A stretch of 64,000 nucleotides of DNA from assembly GCA_964514235.1 (NCBI GenBank), contig CAZEPV010000003.1, positions 93,477 to 157,476 on the forward strand, in the 5' to 3' direction. Position 1 is the stretch's first letter, and each line of letters opens with the position of its first letter. Below are positions 59,534 to 64,000 of this stretch, in pieces. Below the pieces are notes generated by a model. That model worked only from the letters and a program-made list of their open reading frames with translations, searched no databases and was not told where the DNA came from. The DNA is from JAAYRQ01 sp035647235. Its GTDB lineage: Bacteria > Bacillota > Syntrophomonadia > Syntrophomonadales > Syntrophomonadaceae. The position numbers and the translations under genes are program-made.

Positions 59534-60430
59534 ATGTTTACCTTACAAGTTCCAGCTACTAGTGCTAATCTAGGGCCAGGATTTGACACTTTAGGAATGG
59601 CTTTAGACTTATTTTTGACTATCGAAGTTAAAAAAGCTCACAGGGATATAACTATTTCTTATACTAAAAATGGCAAACAAGAAATTAGCATTAATCCCGC
59701 AAACAATTTAATGGTCAAGGCCATGCATAAGATTTTTAAAGAGGCTGGAATAAATAAGCCTGCATTTAGTATAAAAGAGAAAAATGAAATCCCCGTCAGT
59801 AGGGGATTGGGTAGTAGTGCGGCCGCAATTGTGGCAGGGATGTATGCGGCCAATAAACTTATAGGGGATAAATTCTCTAAGCCAGAATTATTGAAATGGG
59901 CTGTGGAAATGGAAGGGCATGCCGATAATATTGTGCCAGCTATAGTCGGGGGATTAACTACTGCCATGATGTATGAAAATGAGATATACTATCAAAAGGT
60001 GGATTTACCCAATAATTTCAAAGTCATTGTAGCTGTGCCCGATTTTAAATTACATACTAAAAAATCTAGGTCAGTTTTACCCGAAAAAATAGCCCTGCAA
60101 GATACTGTATACAATTTACAAAGAGCCTGTTTTTTATTAGCCAGTCTACACAATGCCGATTTTAGACACCTTAATCTAGCCATGGATGATATGATTTACC
60201 AACCCTTAAGGAAGCAGTTTATACCTGGTTTTGATGAAGTGTTCACGGCTGCCTATGCAAATGGTGCTTTGGGTGTAGCTATGAGCGGAGCAGGCCCTTC
60301 TATAATTGCCTTTGCCAACCGAAATATAGATGCGATTAGCTTAGCCATGCAAAAGGCTTTTTTAAATAATAATTTAGCTTGCAATGTTTATAATTTAACA
60401 GCTAATAAAACTGGGGTTAATATAATTTAA
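59534..60430 (+). CDS. thrB: Homoserine kinase
   Basis: ThrB, 298 residues, GHMP kinase. It phosphorylates homoserine. VPATSANLGPGFDTLGMAL, the phosphate loop PVSRGLGSSAAAIVAGMYA and the C-terminal AMSGAGPSIIAFA are intact. ATG at 59534 after AGGAGG. thrC is not in the window, so threonine synthase must be elsewhere. Confidence 0.95.
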   Translation: MFTLQVPATSANLGPGFDTLGMALDLFLTIEVKKAHRDITISYTKNGKQEISINPANNLMVKAMHKIFKEAGINKPAFSIKEKNEIPVSRGLGSSAAAIVAGMYAANKLIGDKFSKPELLKWAVEMEGHADNIVPAIVGGLTTAMMYENEIYYQKVDLPNNFKVIVAVPDFKLHTKKSRSVLPEKIALQDTVYNLQRACFLLASLHNADFRHLNLAMDDMIYQPLRKQFIPGFDEVFTAAYANGALGVAMSGAGPSIIAFANRNIDAISLAMQKAFLNNNLACNVYNLTANKTGVNII

Positions 60431-60469
60431 TAATTTTATAGTTTTTTTCTTCATAGGAGAGTGGAAATA

Positions 60470-61690
60470 TTGGCATTATTAGTTATGAAATTTGGCGGTA
60501 GTTCTCTTGCATCAATAGATAAAATCAAGGAGGTCGCCCAGCGAATAAAAAGCATTAAAAAAACTGGGAATGAAGTAGTAGTTGTAGTCTCGGCTATGGG
60601 GGACACTACGGACGAACTAATTAGCTTGGTTAATTCAATCGGTGGGAAGCTTAATAATCGGGAAATGGATATGTTATTAGCTACTGGGGAACAGCAATCA
60701 GCTGCTCTATTAGCCCTAGCTTTACAGGGAATTAATAGTCCAGCCATATCCCTAACTGGCTGGCAGGCGGGAATATCTAGCGATAATAACTACAGCAAAG
60801 CCAAAATCATTGAAATCAAGGCCCAAAGAATACAAAAAGAAGTAAAAGCAGGTCAAATCGTAGTTGTAGCAGGTTTCCAGGCTTTATCCCCTGAAGGCAA
60901 TATAACCACTTTAGGGAGGGGCGGTTCAGATACAACCGCACTAGCTATTGCAGCAGCCTTAAAAGCGGAAAAGTGCCTTATTTTTACGGATGTAGATGGT
61001 GTTTATACTGCCGACCCTCGAATAGTGGAAGATGCCCGTAAATTGTCTTATATCGGTTATGAAGAAATGTTGGAGTTAGCTAGTCTAGGGGCTGGAATAT
61101 TGCAACCGCGGGCAGTAGAATTTGCTATGCTTTATAAGGTAGATATCGAAGTATTATGCAGTTTTAATAAAAATTCTGGAACTATAGTAACGGAGGTAAA
61201 GGGTGTGGAAAAACAAAGAGTAGTTAGTGGAATAGCAGATGATACCAATTGTGCGAAAATAGCCTTATTTGATGTTCCGGATAGACCAGGTATTGCTATG
61301 ACTTTATTTAAAACCTTAGCTAAACATGCTATTAACGTCGATATGGTTATCCAAAGTGCTATGCGTAATGAACGTAATGATATAGCCTTTACCATCGAAA
61401 AAGACGATTTAGCTAAGGCCCTACCCGTTGTAGAAAAATTAGTGAACGAAATAGGGGCTTCGGGTATGTCACATGGGGAAAATGTAGCAAAAGTATCCAT
61501 CGTAGGGGCAGGGATGCAAAGTAATCCAGGTGTAGCAGCTGATATGTTTGAGGCCTTAGCCGATGCCAATATAAATATTCATATGATTAGCACCTCAGAA
61601 ATCAAGGTATCGTGTATTATAGATGAAGATAAGCTAAAAGAGGCAGTAAAAGCCTTACATGAAAAATTCCAACTAGATATAATGGAGTAG
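60470..61690 (+). CDS. lysC: Aspartate kinase
   Basis: Aspartokinase, 406 residues. It phosphorylates aspartate, the common step for Lys, Thr and Met. VMKFGGSSLASIDKIKEVA, the GRGGSDTTALAIAAAL site and IFTDVDGVYTADPRI mark the kinase domain. A tandem ACT pair (about 260-400) is for feedback by lysine and/or threonine. TTG at 60470 after AGGAGAGTGG; GTG at 60461 overlaps that site. No terminator is seen before the tRNA promoter. Confidence 0.96.
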   Translation: MALLVMKFGGSSLASIDKIKEVAQRIKSIKKTGNEVVVVVSAMGDTTDELISLVNSIGGKLNNREMDMLLATGEQQSAALLALALQGINSPAISLTGWQAGISSDNNYSKAKIIEIKAQRIQKEVKAGQIVVVAGFQALSPEGNITTLGRGGSDTTALAIAAALKAEKCLIFTDVDGVYTADPRIVEDARKLSYIGYEEMLELASLGAGILQPRAVEFAMLYKVDIEVLCSFNKNSGTIVTEVKGVEKQRVVSGIADDTNCAKIALFDVPDRPGIAMTLFKTLAKHAINVDMVIQSAMRNERNDIAFTIEKDDLAKALPVVEKLVNEIGASGMSHGENVAKVSIVGAGMQSNPGVAADMFEALADANINIHMISTSEIKVSCIIDEDKLKEAVKALHEKFQLDIME

Positions 61691-61703
61691 AGTTTATCAT
61701 ACC

Positions 61704-61732
61704 TTGACTTATAAATAGTTGTATTATAAAAT
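61704..61732 (+). promoter_or_regulatory. tRNA-Pro promoter
   Basis: TTGACT (61704-61709), a 17-base spacer and TAAAAT (61727-61732), 12 bases before the tRNA. Confidence 0.7.
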
Positions 61733-61743
61733 ATTCTTTGCGT

Positions 61744-61821
61744 CGGGGTGTAGCTCAGTTTGGTATGAGCGCTTCGTTGGGGACGAAGAGGCCGCTGGTT
61801 CAAGTCCAGTCACTCCGACCA
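61744..61821 (+). tRNA. tRNA-Pro (anticodon GGG)
   Basis: Acceptor CGGGGTG pairs with CACTCCG (one G-T), followed by A and an encoded CCA. The D arm begins TAGCTCAG. The anticodon stem is CTTCG/CGAAG with loop TTGGGGA, giving GGG. The T arm is CTGGTTCAAGTCCAG. All arms pair well. It reads CCC and CCU. The accessory zone begins right after it, so it may serve as an integration site. Confidence 0.95.
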
Positions 61822-61860
61822 TTTCATTTAATGTAGAAAAAAGAAGAAAAACGTAAACAG

Positions 61861-61897
61861 AGCCGTGGAGTCAATCCTGCGGCTTTTGCTATTTTTG
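61861..61897 (+). terminator. Probable terminator after tRNA-Pro
   Basis: AGCCG (61861-61865) pairs with CGGCT (61880-61884), with TTTTGCTATTTTT after it. Confidence 0.6.
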
Positions 61898-61959
61898 CAG
61901 GAATTTGATGGTTTATATGGAATTTAAATTAAGTAAAATGTTAATCCAGGTGAGTGATA

Positions 61960-63477
61960 ATGAAAATAATCGATAATGTGAACGATTTATTAAAAGATGA
62001 CCTAAGTGAAATAGTCCAAGAAAATAGCAAACTAGCTATTGCCGCTTCCTGCTTTTCAATATATGCCTACCAAGAATTGAAAAAAGAACTAAACAAAATT
62101 GGGGAATTAAGATTCATATTTACTTCCCCCGCATTTACTACAGAAAAAGTTGCTAAAGAAAAAAAGGAATTTTATATACCGCGCCTAAATCGTGAACAAA
62201 GCCTATATGGAACAGAATTCGAAATAAAACTTAGGAACGAGTTAACCCAAAAAGCAATAGCCATAGAATGTGCAGAATGGATAAAAAACAAGGCTACCTT
62301 TAAATCTAATGTTACCCAAGAAAACATGGCTGGATTTATTAATGTAGAGAATAATCCAGACTTTTATACCTATATGCCCATTAATGGTTTTACTACAGTT
62401 GATATCGGTTGCGAAAAGGGCAACAACATTTATAATATGGTTAATCGCTTTGAAACACCATATAGTAAAGAATACCTAAAATTATTTGATGAAGTATGGC
62501 AGAATGAAGAAAAGCTGCAGGATGTTACAAATGAAGTCGTGAATAATATTACTACAGTCTATCAGGAAAATCCCGCCGAGTTTATATATTATATTATTTT
62601 ATACAATATTTTTAATGAATTTTTAGTAGATATCAGTGAAGATGTATTACCTAATGAAGCTACAGGATTTAAACAAAGTGCTATCTGGAATAAGCTCTAT
62701 AATTTTCAACAAGATGCAGCACTAGCCATAATTAACAAACTGGAGAAATATAATGGCTGCATTCTTGCAGATAGTGTAGGTTAGGGTAAAACTTTTACTG
62801 CTTTAGCAGTTATAAAATATTATGAACTGCGCAATCGTACAGTATTAGTACTATGTCCGAAAAAACTAAGCGATAACTGGCATACCTTTCGAAAAAATTA
62901 CTTAAATAACCCTATAGCAACTGATCTTTTACGGTATGATGTTTTATACCATACCGATTTATCTAGAAATAGTGGATTTTCTGGTGATACCGATCTTAGC
63001 AAATTTAATTGGAGTAATTATGATTTAGTAGTAATTGATGAATCTCATAATTTTAGGAATGGGGGGCAATCGTATGGGGAGGATGGGGAAAAAGAAAATC
63101 GGTATTCGAGATTAATGAATCAAGTTATTAAAAAAGGGGTAAAAACCAAGGTGCTTATGTTATCTGCGACCCCAGTAAACAACCGTTTTATAGACTTGAA
63201 AAACCAGCTTGCCTTAGCTTACGAAGGTAATCAAAGCTTATTGGATGAAAAACTTAACACTAAAAACAGTATAGACATCATATTCAGACACGCTCAAGCT
63301 GCCTTTAATAACTGGAGTGAGCTCTCAGCAGTAGAGCGTACTACTGAAAAATTGTTAAAAATGCTGGATTTTGATTTTTTGAATTACTTGATAGTGTAAC
63401 CATTGCTCGTTCAAGAAGGCATATCGAAAGGTATTATGATACCAGTGCAATAGGAAAATTTCCAGAGCGTAAAAGCC
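61960..63477 (+). pseudogene. Broken helicase with N-terminal PLD-like nuclease domain
   Basis: Remnant of a large helicase. Residues 1-274 contain a PLD-like region (ECAEWIKNKATFKS, FTTVDIGCEKGNN) and a pre-helicase linker. The Walker A reads DSVG-stop-GKTFTALAV: TAG at 62782-62784 replaces the expected Leu codon. The same frame stays open afterwards with TVLVLCPKKLSDNW, VVIDESHNFRN (DEAH-box-like) and LMLSATPVNN. At the T6 run 63375-63380 one T is missing; adding it restores DFFELLDSVTIARSRRHIE to KFPER. Coding similarity ends near 63477 at an insertion sequence. ATG at 61960 after AGGTGAG. Family members are often accessory or defence-linked; this copy cannot be functional without repair. 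Confidence 0.88.
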
Positions 63478-63947
63478 GAGAATGTCTTAAATTTCGTGTA
63501 AATGGAAACAATTATGAAAAAGGAGTTGACCATTTATGAAAGAAATTAAAGACATGACGGTTAAAGAATTTGCTAGAACCTGTCGCAGTGTAGAGGACAT
63601 CCAGGAAGGCCTTAAAGACATTTTCAAAGACACCTTACAGGAAATATTTGAAGCTGAAATGGAAGAACACCTAGGCTATGAAAAGAATAGCTTTGAGGGT
63701 AATAACACTGGTAATAGCCGTAATGGCTACAATAAAAAGACATTAAAGTCCAGATATGGTGATACGAAAATTAACATTCCTAGAGACCGAAACGGCGAAT
63801 TTGAACCCCAGATTATCAGCAAATATCAAACCTCTTCAAATCAACTGGAAGATCAAATTATTGCTATGTATGCCAAGGGTGTTTCAACTAGGGATATAGA
63901 AGATCACATGAAAGAGATTTATGGCATTAGTGTTTCAGCTAGTATGA
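63478..63947 (+). mobile_element. Truncated IS256-family element
   Basis: The left end appears near 63478, GAGAATGTCTTAAATTTCG, resembling IS256-group termini. The transposase gene starts 58 bases inside. The right part is missing because another sequence takes over near 63948. The element interrupts the helicase remnant. Confidence 0.7.
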
Positions 63948-63964
63948 TGTTTATGCTAATCTAA
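63536..63964 (+). pseudogene. IS256-family transposase, 3'-truncated
   Basis: The first about 137 codons of a mutator-type transposase (usually about 400 residues). Segments are MTVKEFARTCRSVEDIQEGL, EAEMEEHLGYEKNS, NSRNGYNKKTLKSRYGD, INIPRDRNGEFEPQI and YAKGVSTRDIEDHMKEIYG. After SASM the sequence diverges (MFMLI, stop at 63962-63964). The catalytic DDE residues, which lie later, are absent. ATG has AAGGAG upstream at 63520-63525. Confidence 0.9.
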
Positions 63965-64000
63965 AAATAGCCCAGCCCAATAATTGAAAAATGGCCCACC
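63948..64000 (+). mobile_element. Probable left end of a second insertion element (IS21-like)
   Basis: From TGTTTATGCTAATC at 63948 the sequence no longer matches the transposase. AAAAATAGCCCA (63963-63974) and AAAAATGGCCCA (63987-63998) form a 24-base-period direct repeat, like the multiple terminal repeats of IS21-type elements. The element continues beyond the window, so the family is a guess. Confidence 0.45.

Noticed and set aside
62782..62784. TAG as recoded amino acid (pyrrolysine or suppressor reading)
   Set aside because: It falls at a Leu position of Walker A, and the gene also carries a frameshift and an insertion, so decay explains it better.

Overview
The window looks like chromosomal DNA of an anaerobic, endospore-forming, low-GC Firmicute of the class Clostridia. 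The basis is AT-rich coding sequence, GGAGG ribosome binding sites with many GTG and TTG starts, and the gene set. Spore genes are ytfJ, spmA, spmB, spoIIP, a YIEGIA cluster and spoIVA. Anaerobic metabolism is represented by a ferredoxin-dependent 2-oxoacid oxidoreductase, formate-tetrahydrofolate ligase and an iron-dependent alcohol dehydrogenase. The genus cannot be fixed from the sequence. Almost everything is on the + strand in long, tightly packed operons; only four genes are on the - strand.

Layout: 1-1600 holds an Hsp20-like gene (-) and a BofC-like membrane protein with a CRP/FNR-type palindrome upstream. 1848-4614 is an aldehyde dehydrogenase / Fe-alcohol dehydrogenase pair. 4760-13006 is ruvCAB, queuosine genes (queH, queA, tgt) and the Sec accessory genes (yajC, HD protein, secD, secF). 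13051-14026 is a cation efflux gene behind what looks like a NiCo (czcD-type) riboswitch. 14101-23485 carries lapA, lysA, a DHH-CBS-tRNA nucleotidyltransferase fusion, a site-2 protease, scpAB, ytfI/ytfJ-like genes and spmAB. 23734-27155 is a formimino-tetrahydrofolate module (ftcD, fchA, fhs), facing folE and an ADP-ribosylglycohydrolase on the - strand. 29268-34801 has a pseudouridine synthase, an unknown protein, an HDOD protein, and a P-loop protein joined to a four-subunit 2-oxoacid:ferredoxin oxidoreductase.

34911-47599 is an aromatic amino-acid region (HutP-like protein, aroH, two DAHP synthases flanking an MFS transporter, tyrA, aroA) running into cmk, plsC, an ispH-rpsA fusion, mobA and fni. 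fni appears to start at a non-standard ATA codon overlapping the mobA stop. 47781-56356 is a sporulation and envelope block: DUF1614, spoIIP, YIEGIA and its capping subunit, two DUF3189 genes, der, plsY, gpsA, spoIVA. 56639-61690 holds an aromatic-acid-exporter-like protein and an ACT-hom-thrB-lysC operon.

A tRNA-Pro(GGG) at 61744-61821 marks a sharp change. To its right lies a decaying accessory zone: a helicase pseudogene with an amber stop in its Walker A motif and a single-base frameshift, cut by an IS256-type element, which is itself cut by what looks like the left end of a second element with repeated AAAAATRGCCCA motifs.

Most of the window is ordinary core genome. The strongest candidates for follow-up are the czcD-linked riboswitch, the ATA start of fni, the leader of the second DAHP synthase gene, the domain-minus DAHP synthase paralogue, the HutP-like gene beside aroH, and the overlapping spoIIP-YIEGIA-cap-DUF3189 cluster.
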